Below, piece after piece: positions 44,957 through 53,943 of a stretch of 64,000 nt of DNA. The notes below the pieces were generated by a model that was not told the DNA's origin, searched no databases, and saw only the letters and a list, made by a program, of their open reading frames with translations. Position 1 is the first letter of the stretch, and each line of letters opens with the position of its first letter. This DNA comes from an uncultured Alphaproteobacteria bacterium (lineage in GTDB: Bacteria; Pseudomonadota; Alphaproteobacteria; RF32; CAG-239). Made by a program: the position numbers and the translations under genes. The stretch lies in NCBI GenBank assembly GCA_949493535.1, contig CASZWJ010000003.1, forward strand, positions 1-64,000. The letters are read 5' to 3'.

Positions 44957-45032
44957 TGGTGCCGATTGAGAGACTCGAACTCCCGACCCACTGATTACAA
45001 ATCAGTAGCTCTACCAACTGAGCTAAATCGGC
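44957..45032 (-). tRNA. tRNA-Thr (TGT)
   Basis: Cloverleaf with acceptor GCCGATT/AATCGGC, anticodon loop TTTGTAA (anticodon TGT), T-arm GGGAGTTCGAGTCTCTC-like and encoded CCA. Confidence 0.95.
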
Positions 45033-45102
45033 ATTTATTCTGGAAGCTTTATATAATAACGAATTTTTCTTGTCAATAAAAAAATCCTTATAATTTTAAT
45101 AA

Positions 45103-45133
45103 TAACCGCCGGATTCTGTTATTCCGGCGGTTA
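45103..45133 (-). terminator. Terminator of the LEA-like repeat gene
   Basis: An 11-bp stem (45103-45113 with 45123-45133), 22 bases after the stop codon, with a U/A-rich 3' flank on the minus strand. Confidence 0.82.
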
Positions 45134-45154
45134 TGGCCGTTTGTAAAAAAACAA

Positions 45155-45862
45155 CTAATCTGCGTTTACGGCATCTTTAGTTGCATCCCAAGCCTTGGCA
45201 CTGGTTTCTTTAGTCTTATCCCAGGCTTTAGCTGAACCTTCTTTGGTTGCATTCCATGCCTTGGCACTGGTCTCTTTAGTCTTATCCCAGGCTTTGGCTG
45301 TTCCCTCTTTAGTCGCATCCCAAGCATCGCCGCTCTTATCAGCTACTGCTTCAGCCGCATCAGACGTGCCTTCTTTAGTTGCGTCCCATGCCTTGGCGCT
45401 GGTTTCTTTAGTCTTATCCCAGGCTTTGGCTGTTCCCTCTTTAGTCGCATCCCAAGCATCGCCGCTCTTATCAGCTACTGCTTCAGCCGCATCAGACGTG
45501 CCTTCTTTGGTTGCGTCCCAAGCCTTGGCACTGGTTTCTTTAGTCTTATCCCAGACTTTGGCTGTTCCCTCTTTAGTCGCATCCCAAGCATCGCCGCTCT
45601 TATCCGCTACCGCTTCAGCCGCATCAGACGTGCCTTCTTTGGTTGCGTCCCATGCCTTGGCGCTGGTTTCTTTAGTCTTATCCCAAGTATTTGCTGTCTC
45701 GTTAGCTGACATTTTATACTCTTTCGTATTGCTATCTAAACGGCTGATTGTTTCATTTGTTCCCGAACTTCTTGTTGTATTTCCCATAAACAAACTATTT
45801 ACAAACAACGCAACAATAACAAACAACAGAGCATATAAGGTATATTTAAATACTGTTCTCAT
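45155..45862 (-). CDS. Membrane-anchored LEA-like 11-mer repeat protein
   Basis: 235 residues. N-terminal membrane anchor (about 8-25), then almost only repeats of an 11-residue pattern such as T-A-K-A-W-D-K-T-K-E-x, organised in 44-residue super-repeats (132 bp). The 11-mer periodicity, high Ala/Lys/Glu/Asp and low complexity match group 3 LEA-type proteins, which form amphipathic helices on drying or osmotic stress. The helix would project from the inner membrane. Copy number can change by slippage. Confidence 0.75.
   Translation of the reverse strand: MRTVFKYTLYALLFVIVALFVNSLFMGNTTRSSGTNETISRLDSNTKEYKMSANETANTWDKTKETSAKAWDATKEGTSDAAEAVADKSGDAWDATKEGTAKVWDKTKETSAKAWDATKEGTSDAAEAVADKSGDAWDATKEGTAKAWDKTKETSAKAWDATKEGTSDAAEAVADKSGDAWDATKEGTAKAWDKTKETSAKAWNATKEGSAKAWDKTKETSAKAWDATKDAVNAD
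45189..45690 (-). repeat. 132-bp tandem repeats inside the LEA-like gene
   Basis: Near-identical units recur at 132-bp steps (for example starts near 45259, 45391, 45523 and 45655), differing at a few positions. They encode the 44-residue protein super-repeats. Confidence 0.85.
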
Positions 45863-45981
45863 GAGTAATCTCCTTCTTGTTTAAGCTGTACGAAATAAGG
45901 TAAACACGAAACAGATGATTTCAATTAATACTTTAGGATTGGCTGTTTGATTCTTCATAAGAAACAAACCGCCACAAAAAC

Positions 45982-46162
45982 AAAAAAGCCGCCCTCAATC
46001 GGCGGCTTTCCCGTTGGCTGCTTCGCCTGGACTGTAAATTCCCATTGGACTGCCAATGGGCCCCTTTCATCTTCGTAGGCCTCGCGCTGCTCTCCGCTTG
46101 CGCTCGCCAACTTTCGATTCCGAACCAAATCTTGGTTCTCGTCGGGCTACACTACGCAAACA
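45982..46162 (-). repeat. tRNA-associated element D (behind tRNA-Gln)
   Basis: A 52-base block (45982-46033) is identical to 46163-46214, which contains the tRNA-Gln terminator, CCA and 3' end. Between the copies lie a hairpin ACCAA/TTGGT around 46122-46136 that mimics the tRNA-Gln T-arm, and a GC-rich core with CCGCTTGCGC (46094-46103), shared with element E. The repeat unit is 181 bp. Confidence 0.8.
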
Positions 46163-46190
46163 AAAAAAGCCGCCCTCAATCGGCGGCTTT
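46163..46190 (-). terminator. tRNA-Gln terminator
   Basis: AAGCCGCC pairs with GGCGGCTT around TCAA/T on the minus strand, U-run follows. An identical second copy lies at 45982-46009. Confidence 0.85.
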
Positions 46191-46195
46191 CCCGT

Positions 46196-46269
46196 TGGCT
46201 GCTTCGCCTGGACTCGAACCAAGATTGACGGAGTCAGAATCCGCTGTCCTACCATTAGACGACGAAGCA
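46196..46269 (-). tRNA. tRNA-Gln (CTG)
   Basis: Acceptor TGCTTCG/CGAAGCA, anticodon loop TTCTGAC (anticodon CTG), T-arm CTTGGTTCGAGTCCAGG-like, encoded CCA. Confidence 0.93.
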
Positions 46270-46444
46270 ATAATCGCTTTTAACGCTCTTTATTTAAGTC
46301 TTTTTATTATACTTGTCAAATATTTTTATCAAAAACCCGCCATATTTTTATATCTTTTGCCTCCCCCCTTGTCAAAACCGGAGATTCATGATTAAATATA
46401 AGAGTGAGGAGATTTCTCCAAAACAAAAAAAGAGGTAATGTGTT

Positions 46445-46585
46445 ATGAACAAACTGTCCGGCAAATGCCGATATTCACAAGGAGCGACGGCCGAAAAAGC
46501 CGAGCCTCCAAGATTTAATTTTTTTCAACCAATCAATCACCACAACATTTTTCGCGAGGGCTCAAAAGTTCTGAAGGAGGTGTAA
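46445..46585 (+). CDS. 46-residue leader peptide ORF before a GNAT gene
   Basis: ATG at 46445 with GAGG nine bases upstream; TAA two bases before the GNAT start, whose ribosome site (AAGGAGG) lies inside this ORF. The peptide opens MNKLSGKCRYSQGATAEKAE and ends KVLKEV. Translation of it should couple to, or gate, GNAT translation. It may be a coupling leader or a small modified peptide; no homologue is recognised. Confidence 0.45.
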   Translation: MNKLSGKCRYSQGATAEKAEPPRFNFFQPINHHNIFREGSKVLKEV

Positions 46586-46587
46586 TT

Positions 46588-47127
46588 ATGCTTACATTTC
46601 GTTCAAGAATTAACAGCCGCGATTTAGAAAATGTCCGCGAAATATCCGCTTCTTCGGGAATGTTTGACGAAGACGATATTGATATAACCGTTTGTCTTGC
46701 AGATGACGCCTTATATCAGCTTCAGCACCCTGAAGATGATGATTACCCGCATGACACCAAGTTTCTGTTCGCCGAACAAAACGGAAAACCCTGCGCTTAT
46801 GCCTGTTACGGCGAAATTGCCGATTCCGATGCCAGTTATGAGCTCTACTGGCTGGCAACGCACAATAACTGCCGCGGACAAGGTATTGGCAAAGCTCTGG
46901 TTGCCGAACTCATAAAAAGATTAAAAAAACAAGGGGCGCGCAAATTGTTTATCAAAACGGAAGCCTGTCCCCGTTACAAAGCAACAAGGCGCTTTTACGA
47001 TTCTTGCGGTTTTACGCTGGAAGCCACACTGAAACAATATTACAGCAGCCATGATGACTGCTGCATCTACGGTATGTGTTTGGATAACAGCAACAAAGAT
47101 TTGCAAATTCAGAGCGCAGCGGAATAA
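46588..47127 (+). CDS. GNAT-family N-acetyltransferase
   Basis: 179 residues. Acetyl-CoA binding motif NNCRGQGIGKALVAELI and the downstream FYDSCGFTLEATLKQYY are classical GNAT motifs A and B. ELYWLATH forms the beta-4 strand. The substrate (peptide, amine or antibiotic) cannot be told. Excellent ribosome site AAGGAGG eight bases before the ATG. Coupled to the small ORF upstream. Confidence 0.88.
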   Translation: MLTFRSRINSRDLENVREISASSGMFDEDDIDITVCLADDALYQLQHPEDDDYPHDTKFLFAEQNGKPCAYACYGEIADSDASYELYWLATHNNCRGQGIGKALVAELIKRLKKQGARKLFIKTEACPRYKATRRFYDSCGFTLEATLKQYYSSHDDCCIYGMCLDNSNKDLQIQSAAE

Positions 47128-47149
47128 GACAATTAAGCAGGCTGTCAGA

Positions 47150-47557
47150 TTACAATTTCAAAATATATCTGACAGCCGCTTTTGCATCTTTGGTTTTATT
47201 CCAAAGGGTTTCGTCATTTTTATCCAGAACATAGAACCAGCCGTCTTCATCACAGGCCAGTAACTCGTCATCATTCTCGCCCAACAGCAACACGCCGTCT
47301 GTTTTTTCCCATACAATATCCTGATTCTCGGCTATGATATCGCGAAAAGACGGATTTTCCGGCTGAACGCCGTAAATTTCACCGCCGTTAAACCAAATGC
47401 CGTTAGCCACCCGAAGAATGCTCAGCCAAACTTCCGGAATTTTTAAGAAACCGGCCTCTTCAAGAGTTTTATTATCCAGCAGAATTTTTCTCTCATCCGC
47501 CGGTTCGTTGCACTCGGCATCCGCTTCTTTTAATTCTTCTAACAAATTCTGCATCAT
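47150..47557 (-). CDS. SUKH (SMI1/KNR4)-like protein, candidate immunity protein
   Basis: 135 residues. PEVWLSILRVANGIWFNGGEIYGV is the SUKH/SMI1-KNR4 signature, followed by the acidic GENDDELLACDEDGWFYVLD strands. SUKH proteins commonly neutralise nuclease and other toxins encoded next to them. Its start overlaps the end of the large gene upstream by four bases (ATGA-type), so the two are co-translated. This supports a toxin/immunity or regulatory pair. Confidence 0.7.
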   Translation of the reverse strand: MMQNLLEELKEADAECNEPADERKILLDNKTLEEAGFLKIPEVWLSILRVANGIWFNGGEIYGVQPENPSFRDIIAENQDIVWEKTDGVLLLGENDDELLACDEDGWFYVLDKNDETLWNKTKDAKAAVRYILKL

Positions 47558-49380
47558 AAACCTCTGCTGGATTGATAATTTCTTCTGTTGGAATTTTCGG
47601 GCAAATTAAAACGGTTGTCCCAATCTTCCAAATCTTGTTTGCCTAGCTCAATCGTCTTCTTAAATGCACCGACAACGGCAATCGGCATAACATCTTTAGC
47701 CTTAAAAGCAATCCTGGAAATTTTATTTTTAAGACGCCCTAAAGCACTTTTAACGCCTTTAACATCGTAATTCTCTTCTCCGTTGCGCCCTTCTCCGGCT
47801 GCCAGAACCTCATGTTGCGGCGCGCTGAAATCAATACTTTGCGGCGCACCGTCAATCGCGTGCATAATCTGTTTGTGCATTCCCGGTGCTTGATTCTGAG
47901 GAAAACTTCTCTTGCTTAAAATCAAACGCGCCCCGTATTCTGTCTTTTTCAAATCAAGTCCGACATATTTTCCCGATTCAAATTCAACATTATTAACCAC
48001 GCCTTCCTTATGCATTGTCAACAGCAGCTCTTGGACGGCTTCGGTCGGAATTCCCATTTTCCGCAAGCCCATAAAAATCGGCTCAATATTTTCAAGCGCC
48101 AATTTCTGAATAGCCTGCTTACGGCTTTCTTCGTCTTTTCTCAGCATATTTAAATCAAAATCGCCCTGCAGTTCAATTTTTTCACGCGAAGAATAATTTC
48201 CGCTATTGGAAAACCCGCCGCGAACCTTTTTCTGTTCGACGTCGAACATTATTCTGAAATTTTTGATATGATTAACTTGCGTCATATCCTGCAAATAGCC
48301 GGCATCTTGTATTGCATGGTCATGATGCACGGTAGGAACCAGCCGGCGGCCGTCGGGAAGATTAACTTTCGGAAGTATGCCTTTGCGCATTTGAGAAACG
48401 GCGCGGGCAATATCCGCCCCGTCGACATTCAATTCTTTAAGCATAGCCGTAAACTCTTTGCCGTGATTCTTTTCAAAAATCTTCACTGTCTTGGCTCTGG
48501 CGCCTTCAATAACGCCAATCCGGTCTGAGACCTCAAAACTTCTGTCATCCGTCGGGATGCCATGCGCTTCCATTTCCGCTTTTTTCTTGGCCATGGCCGT
48601 TTCTTTCTGGTGATTCTTATACAGCCATAACGCATCTTCTATATCGGCAACCCGCAGCGTATCCGCCATATCCGGCGAAATATTGGCAAATGCCAAAGCA
48701 TGTTTCGCATCATCCTCAATCCGGCGGAAGCTTTCAAATTTGGCAAACTTCTGCCAGGCAGGAAACTTGTCTAAATCAATACCGGCACTTTTATCATCCA
48801 AAAGTTTTTCAAAACCCTCAAAAGAAAACTCCTTTTTATCCAGAACTTTAGGTTCACGCGCCCGATAAAGCGGAGACAAAATGTCTTCATCTTGCTTTTC
48901 AACGGCTCCGTCGAACTCCAAACGGATAACCCGACGCATATCTGCCGGAATCGGAACTTTGAAGTCAAATTCTTTCAGTTCAATGCCGTTTTGCTGCAAA
49001 CGCTTGTTAAACAAAGCTTCAATTTCATCAAAACTTTTAATATTAAGCAGCTCTTCCTGAAACTGCGGAGATATGGCATCTAATAAATTCTTGCCGTCAA
49101 CTCGGGGATTCAACGGCAAATTACGCAATTCTCTGCTATCGGAGAAAACAACATCATCACGATATGAATCTTGTGAAGAAAGCATTTTTTTTAATTTTTC
49201 TTTATCCTGCGCCACTTCGGGAACCGCCAGAAAAATCTTGTAAACTTCGGCCAATGCCTCAAGCTCGAAACATTCTTTCTGATTATTTTGAATTAGCCTG
49301 CCAATATCTTCAGCCGGACGTTTTTGCTTTCCGCTTTCATTATATATCGGTTGATGATATCTGTTCTTAAAAAATGCCAT
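47554..49380 (-). CDS. Large unknown protein coupled to a SUKH protein (candidate toxin or effector)
   Basis: 608 residues, no signal peptide or membrane helix. A charged, largely helical N-terminal half is followed, near residues 345-385, by RRLVPTVHHDHAIQDAGY and TQVNHIKNFRIMF. This spacing of paired His, Asn and a hydrophobic strand resembles an HNH/LHH-like nuclease core, though it is not at the C-terminus as in most polymorphic toxins. The start at 49380 has AAGGAAGG upstream; the longer frame begins in a hydrophobic stretch without a site. The family is unrecognised. Confidence 0.5.
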   Translation of the reverse strand: MAFFKNRYHQPIYNESGKQKRPAEDIGRLIQNNQKECFELEALAEVYKIFLAVPEVAQDKEKLKKMLSSQDSYRDDVVFSDSRELRNLPLNPRVDGKNLLDAISPQFQEELLNIKSFDEIEALFNKRLQQNGIELKEFDFKVPIPADMRRVIRLEFDGAVEKQDEDILSPLYRAREPKVLDKKEFSFEGFEKLLDDKSAGIDLDKFPAWQKFAKFESFRRIEDDAKHALAFANISPDMADTLRVADIEDALWLYKNHQKETAMAKKKAEMEAHGIPTDDRSFEVSDRIGVIEGARAKTVKIFEKNHGKEFTAMLKELNVDGADIARAVSQMRKGILPKVNLPDGRRLVPTVHHDHAIQDAGYLQDMTQVNHIKNFRIMFDVEQKKVRGGFSNSGNYSSREKIELQGDFDLNMLRKDEESRKQAIQKLALENIEPIFMGLRKMGIPTEAVQELLLTMHKEGVVNNVEFESGKYVGLDLKKTEYGARLILSKRSFPQNQAPGMHKQIMHAIDGAPQSIDFSAPQHEVLAAGEGRNGEENYDVKGVKSALGRLKNKISRIAFKAKDVMPIAVVGAFKKTIELGKQDLEDWDNRFNLPENSNRRNYQSSRGL

Positions 49381-49467
49381 TTCGCCTTCCTTTTTTGTCC
49401 ATAATAACACATTGGACAAAAATACACAATATATAATAATCAACACATCTTAATATTTGCTTTAAAA

Positions 49468-49497
49468 AACAATCCCCGAATTATTTCGGGGATTGTT
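49468..49497 (-). terminator. aspS terminator
   Basis: ACAATCCCCGAA (49469-49480) pairs with TTCGGGGATTGT (49485-49496). It starts seven bases after the aspS stop codon on the minus strand. Confidence 0.88.
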
Positions 49498-49503
49498 AAA
49501 AGC

Positions 49504-51276
49504 TTATTTCTTGTCTTCAACCGGAACCGGTTTGATATGAAGTTCGTCAAGCTGCTGCTGCGTCACAAAATTCGGCGCCTGCATCATCAAATCCTGAGCC
49601 TTACCGTTCAGAGGAAATGCAATAACGTCACGGATTATTTCTTCATCCAAAAGCAACATAATCAAACGGTCAACGCCATAAGCGGAACCGGCGTGCGGCG
49701 GAGCTCCGAACTTAAAAGCATTCAGCATACCGCCAAACTTGTTTTCAACCACCTCTTTGCCATAACCGGCCAGTTCAAAAACTTTGTACATCACTTCGGG
49801 AGAATGGTTGCGCACACCGCCGGACAAGAGTTCCACGCCGTTGCACACAAAGTCATATTGATAAGCCAAAATATCCAAAGGATTCTTGTTTAACAAGGCA
49901 TCCATTCCGCCTTGCGGCATTGAAAACGGATTGTGGGAAAATTCAACAGCGCCGGTTTCTTCATTTTCTTCATAGAACGGAAAATCGACAATCCAGCACA
50001 TTCTGAAAGAATTTTTGTCAACAAGGCCGAGCTCTTCACCCACTTTGTTACGCAAACGGCCGCTGAACTTGTCAAATTTAACGCCTTTGCCGACAACAAA
50101 TAAAACAGCATCGCCGTCTTCGGCATTAAAAGCAGCTTTAATTTCATTAAGCTTAGCTTCGCTCAAAAGCTTGGCAATGCCTTTTGCTCCGGCCGAAGCG
50201 AAAGCAATATAAGCCATGCCGCCCATACCTTCCTCTTTGGCATAACCGTCCAGTTTGTCAAAGAAAGAACGCGGCTTTTCGGCAATCCCTTTAACCAGCA
50301 TGCCTTTGACCATTTTGCCTTCTTTTACCATACCGTCATAAACGCCGAAACCGCTGTCGCCAAATAAAGAAGAAGCGTCTTGCAGCACTAAAGGGTTGCG
50401 CAAATCGGGCTTGTCCGAACCATATTTGAGCATTGCTTCGCGAAAAGGAATATGAAGATATGGCGCCTGGTCAACTTTTTTACCATTCGCAAATTCATTA
50501 AAAATACTGCCCAGCGTATGCTCAATCACTTTGAATACGTCTTCCTGAGTCGCAAAACTCATTTCCATATCCATTTGATAAAACTCACCCGGTGAACGGT
50601 CAGCACGCGGATCTTCGTCTCGGAAACACGGCGCAATTTGAAAATATTTATCAAAACCGGAAACCATAAGCAACTGCTTAAACTGTTGCGGCGCTTGCGG
50701 CAAAGCATAAAATTTGCCGGGATTGAGACGCGACGGCACTAAGAAGTCGCGGGCGCCTTCCGGCGAAGAAGCAGTCAAAATCGGGGTCTGATATTCGGTA
50801 AAGCCCTGCTCGCGCATCAATTCGCGCGAACGCTCAATAACTTTGGAACGCAGCAGAATATTTTTATGAATACGATCTTTGCGCAAATCCAAAAAACGGT
50901 ATTTCAAACGCATTTCCTCAGGCGCATCGTCTTCAACGGCAACCTGAAACGGAAGAACTTCTGCCTGAGAATGAACTTCTATGGCATTGACGGCAATTTC
51001 AATATCGCCTGTCGGCATATTTTTATTGACGCTTTCGCGGGCAATCACTTTGCCGCTGAACCCGACAACGGATTCCGGACGCAGGCCTTCAATCTTTTCA
51101 AACAAATCGGAACTGCTGTCGACCACGCATTGCGTAATGCCGTAATGGTCTCGCAAATCAACGAAACAAAGATTGCCAAGATTGCGTTTGCGGTGAATCC
51201 AGCCGGCCAGCTTTACTTCTTTGTTTATATCTGCAGCGCGAAGCTCACCGCAGGTATGGGTACGATAGCAATTCAT
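49504..51276 (-). CDS. aspS: Aspartyl-tRNA synthetase
   Basis: 590-residue class II synthetase charging tRNA-Asp. OB-fold anticodon domain ([21 protein letters not shown]), motif 2 ([22 protein letters not shown]), the bacterial GAD insertion (about 290-415) and motif 3 ([13 protein letters not shown]) are present. Length and domain order match the bacterial type, often non-discriminating when no asnS exists. The start MNCYRTHTC is at 51276. Confidence 0.97.
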   Translation of the reverse strand: MNCYRTHTCGELRAADINKEVKLAGWIHRKRNLGNLCFVDLRDHYGITQCVVDSSSDLFEKIEGLRPESVVGFSGKVIARESVNKNMPTGDIEIAVNAIEVHSQAEVLPFQVAVEDDAPEEMRLKYRFLDLRKDRIHKNILLRSKVIERSRELMREQGFTEYQTPILTASSPEGARDFLVPSRLNPGKFYALPQAPQQFKQLLMVSGFDKYFQIAPCFRDEDPRADRSPGEFYQMDMEMSFATQEDVFKVIEHTLGSIFNEFANGKKVDQAPYLHIPFREAMLKYGSDKPDLRNPLVLQDASSLFGDSGFGVYDGMVKEGKMVKGMLVKGIAEKPRSFFDKLDGYAKEEGMGGMAYIAFASAGAKGIAKLLSEAKLNEIKAAFNAEDGDAVLFVVGKGVKFDKFSGRLRNKVGEELGLVDKNSFRMCWIVDFPFYEENEETGAVEFSHNPFSMPQGGMDALLNKNPLDILAYQYDFVCNGVELLSGGVRNHSPEVMYKVFELAGYGKEVVENKFGGMLNAFKFGAPPHAGSAYGVDRLIMLLLDEEIIRDVIAFPLNGKAQDLMMQAPNFVTQQQLDELHIKPVPVEDKK

Positions 51277-51390
51277 ATAAAACCTCATCAAAAATTATCA
51301 TCTTCGGCAGGTTTAAGCCTGCAACGCTAATGTTTTAGAGCCAAAATCAAATAAAAGCAACAGATAATATCTTTTGTGTGGCATAAAAAA

Positions 51391-51418
51391 AGAGCTGTGA
51401 CAAAAAAGTCACAGCTCT
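51391..51418 (-). terminator. Terminator of the 198-residue hypothetical gene
   Basis: An 11-bp perfect stem (51391-51401 with 51408-51418) with a run of seven U's on the minus strand. Confidence 0.88.
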
Positions 51419-51454
51419 GAAAACGACATCAAATGATGCAAGAACTACGGCGGA

Positions 51455-51500
51455 TATAAAGTAAGCTTTATTCGACGCCTACATAGATTTCAAAACTCAA
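51455..51500 (-). repeat. Partial duplicate of the adjacent gene's coding segment
   Basis: AAAGTAAGCTTTATTCGA at 51458-51475 recurs exactly at 51677-51694 inside the neighbouring gene, with similar flanks (ACATAGATTTCAAAACTCAA versus ACATAGATTGCAAAATTCAA). The gene's stop codon lies at the edge of this block, so its C-terminus may have been created by the rearrangement. Confidence 0.7.
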
Positions 51501-52093
51501 TTGCCGGCATGCTGCATCCGACCGCGAAGCGCATGCTTTTTGGCGCGAATATGAAGCCTGCATTTATCGAACCTCACCTTCATTTGGCCGCTGTAGTCCG
51601 CCATAAAGGCAAGGCAGAAATCAGAGATTGCTTGTTGCCATGCCTGAAAATCATTTACGGACAAATAGCAAGCCTGAAAGTAAGCTTTATTCGAGGCCTC
51701 GTCAACATAGATTGCAAAATTCAACTGTTGGCGCGCTTCATCCGACAACGAAGCACATGCTTTCTGGCAACGTTCCCACATAGCAAGCAGGCCGTCTCCG
51801 GAATCGTGCAAACGGGATGTAACGCTGAATGTGCAAACCCTGTCGGCAAAATCCCTTTTTAGCGGTTGCGTCTGAGGAAACTCAACCCGATAAGCGGAAG
51901 CCAACAGATCATAAACATTAACTTGTTGGGCAAAATCACCCGAAAGTTCAACGGCCACAGCTTGTTGTTGGCAGCGGATGCCATAGGTTAAAGCGTTATA
52001 ACACTTAGCATTCGGACAAATTGCCAGAACATCGCGTTTGAAAGCTTCTGCCGAATTGCCAGGCAAAAGAGCAGTCATTACAAATTTCTTCAT
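51497..52093 (-). CDS. Hypothetical 198-residue protein
   Basis: A soluble protein rich in Ala, Gln and Cys (about nine Cys) with no signal peptide: the N-terminus MKKFVMTALLPGNSAEAFKR is only moderately hydrophobic. No family is recognised. A partial copy of its codons for QQLNFAIYVDEASNKAYF lies just past the stop, suggesting internal recombination at the 3' end. Confidence 0.5.
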   Translation of the reverse strand: MKKFVMTALLPGNSAEAFKRDVLAICPNAKCYNALTYGIRCQQQAVAVELSGDFAQQVNVYDLLASAYRVEFPQTQPLKRDFADRVCTFSVTSRLHDSGDGLLAMWERCQKACASLSDEARQQLNFAIYVDEASNKAYFQACYLSVNDFQAWQQAISDFCLAFMADYSGQMKVRFDKCRLHIRAKKHALRGRMQHAGN

Positions 52094-52262
52094 AACTGAA
52101 AAGATTAATTATTAAATTAAAGCACCTAAAAAAATAGATTAGCAAATCTTCTTTTATCACATTTTTAGACAAAATCAACATAATTTTTTCCCGACACAAA
52201 AACAGTTGAATCCTCCGGCTATATAGTCTATAAAATGAAAAAAAATAACAGAGAAAAGACTT

Positions 52263-53447
52263 ATGATACATCTGATTGAAACAACGCCTGACCTGCAGGA
52301 ATTTTGCACCTGCTTAAAACAACAGCCTTTTATTACCGTAGACTTGGAGTTTCTCCGCGAAAAGACTTACTATGCCGAACTTTGCCTCATACAAGTCGGC
52401 ACGACGGAACGCGCGGCTATTATTGACCCGTTGGCGCCCAATCTGGATTTATCCTCTTTTTTTGAAATTCTAAACGCTCCCGAAATCGTTAAAGTATTTC
52501 ATTCGGGACGCCAGGATATTGAAATTTTATATAAACTGACAGGCAAAATTCCTGCACCGGTTTTTGACACGCAATTGGCAGCCATGGTTTGCGGTTATGG
52601 AGAATCAGTCGGATACGAAAGCCTGGTTAAGAGCATCCTGAAAATAGAGTTAGACAAATCCTGCCGCTGCTCAAACTGGAGCTTGCGCCCGCTTGACGGC
52701 AAGCAGCTGAAATATGCTCTGGCTGACGTAACGCATTTGGTACACGTCTACGCCCATTTAAAAGAAGAGCTGGCTAAATCAAAACGGGAACATTGGTTTG
52801 ACGCCGAAACTGCTTTGCTTTGTTCTCCCGACACATATCACATTGACCCGTTTGAAGCCTGGCACAAAATCAAACACCGTTCGCATAATGCCTATATGCT
52901 GACAGTCCTTCGCGAACTGGCCGCCTGGAGAGAACTGAGGGCGCAGAAAAAAAACACGCCCCGCCAATCAATCATTAAAGACGACTGTCTGGTAAATATT
53001 GCCGCCATTTGCCCGCACACCGGCGAAGAACTGGCTCAGATACGCAACATCCGAAAAGACGTTGCCTCAGGCAAACTGGCCGGAGAAATCTTGGATGTGA
53101 TTGCCGCCTGTGAAAAAATAACACCGGAAAACTACGTTACCCCGCCCAAAGAAAAATCTCTTTCCGCCGGAGCGCAAGCCCTGTACGAACTCTTGAAACT
53201 GCTGCTAAAAATACGCAGCCAGGAAAAAGGCGTCGTTGCAAAACTCATTGCTTCCGACGATGAGCTGAAGGCACTTGCCACATTCAAAGATAAAAATAAT
53301 CCGGTATTAAAAGACTGGCGGCTTGAAATCTTCGGACAAGATGCCCTTGAACTGCGCAACGGAAACCTCAGTATTTGTTTCAATCCCCAAACCCGCAGCA
53401 TTGCTTTGAAAAAAACAGCCTCGGAAAACGAAGCTGTAAAAAATTAA
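52263..53447 (+). CDS. rnd: Ribonuclease D
   Basis: 394-residue 3'-5' exoribonuclease of the DEDD family that trims tRNA 3' ends. Exo I VDLEFLREKTYY (Asp, Glu), Exo II VKVFHSGRQDIEIL (Asp), and Exo III with CSNWSLRPLDGKQLKYALADVTHL (Tyr, Asp). One HRDC-like domain follows (about 215-290), then a second helical part. A notable gene given the many extra tRNA 3' ends in this window. Confidence 0.92.
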   Translation: MIHLIETTPDLQEFCTCLKQQPFITVDLEFLREKTYYAELCLIQVGTTERAAIIDPLAPNLDLSSFFEILNAPEIVKVFHSGRQDIEILYKLTGKIPAPVFDTQLAAMVCGYGESVGYESLVKSILKIELDKSCRCSNWSLRPLDGKQLKYALADVTHLVHVYAHLKEELAKSKREHWFDAETALLCSPDTYHIDPFEAWHKIKHRSHNAYMLTVLRELAAWRELRAQKKNTPRQSIIKDDCLVNIAAICPHTGEELAQIRNIRKDVASGKLAGEILDVIAACEKITPENYVTPPKEKSLSAGAQALYELLKLLLKIRSQEKGVVAKLIASDDELKALATFKDKNNPVLKDWRLEIFGQDALELRNGNLSICFNPQTRSIALKKTASENEAVKN

Positions 53448-53464
53448 AAAAGGAAATCTTATTT

Positions 53465-53770
53465 TTATCCGACATCAGCGGTTCTGTAACGCTGGTTAAA
53501 CAATTTATCCAGCAGTGTCAAAAGTACGGCGGCCTTGTCGCTTTTAATAGAATAATAAATCGTCTGGGCTTCGCGCCTTGTCCTTACAAGGCCTTCTGCT
53601 CGTAAAATAGCCAAATGCTGAGACAGCGCCGATTGGCTTAACCCTACGATTTTTTCCATTTCTCCAACATTCATTTCCTTGTTTCTCAAATGAAATAAAA
53701 CCTCAAGCCTTTTCTCATTGCCGAGAGCTTTCAAAAGGCGCGCTCCCCCGGTAATTGCTAAATTTCTCAT
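53465..53770 (-). CDS. ArsR-family winged-helix regulator
   Basis: 101 residues. LGNEKRLEVLFHLRNKEMNVGEMEKIVGLSQSALSQHLAILRAEGLVRTRREAQTIYY-type winged helix is complete. No Cys-pair metal site is present, so it may sense redox, sulfide or another signal, as in BigR/SqrR-like members lacking metal ligands. GGAGG precedes the ATG. Convergent with rnd, divergent from xseB. Confidence 0.85.
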   Translation of the reverse strand: MRNLAITGGARLLKALGNEKRLEVLFHLRNKEMNVGEMEKIVGLSQSALSQHLAILRAEGLVRTRREAQTIYYSIKSDKAAVLLTLLDKLFNQRYRTADVG

Positions 53771-53943
53771 CATTTTCCTCCATATGCTGTACATCAATAA
53801 TTTAGCATATTTTCAATTAGCAGAACAGTTCTAATAAAACCAATTGGTATATATGATTATATATATAATCCCTTAGTTTTAATTTTAAATTGCCATTAAC
53901 CGATTTATATAATAATATGCATTCAGTTAAAAAGGAGTAACAA

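Noticed and set aside
45189..45690. CRISPR array
   Set aside because: The repeats are 132 bp, in frame and coding, with no unique spacers.
45195..45884. 229-codon plus-strand ORF opposite the LEA-like gene
   Set aside because: It is an open antisense frame caused by the repetitive composition; the minus-strand frame has anchor, ribosome context and terminator.
46045..46395. Plus-strand ORFs across element D and tRNA-Gln
   Set aside because: They overlap a tRNA and its duplicated end and have no ribosome site.
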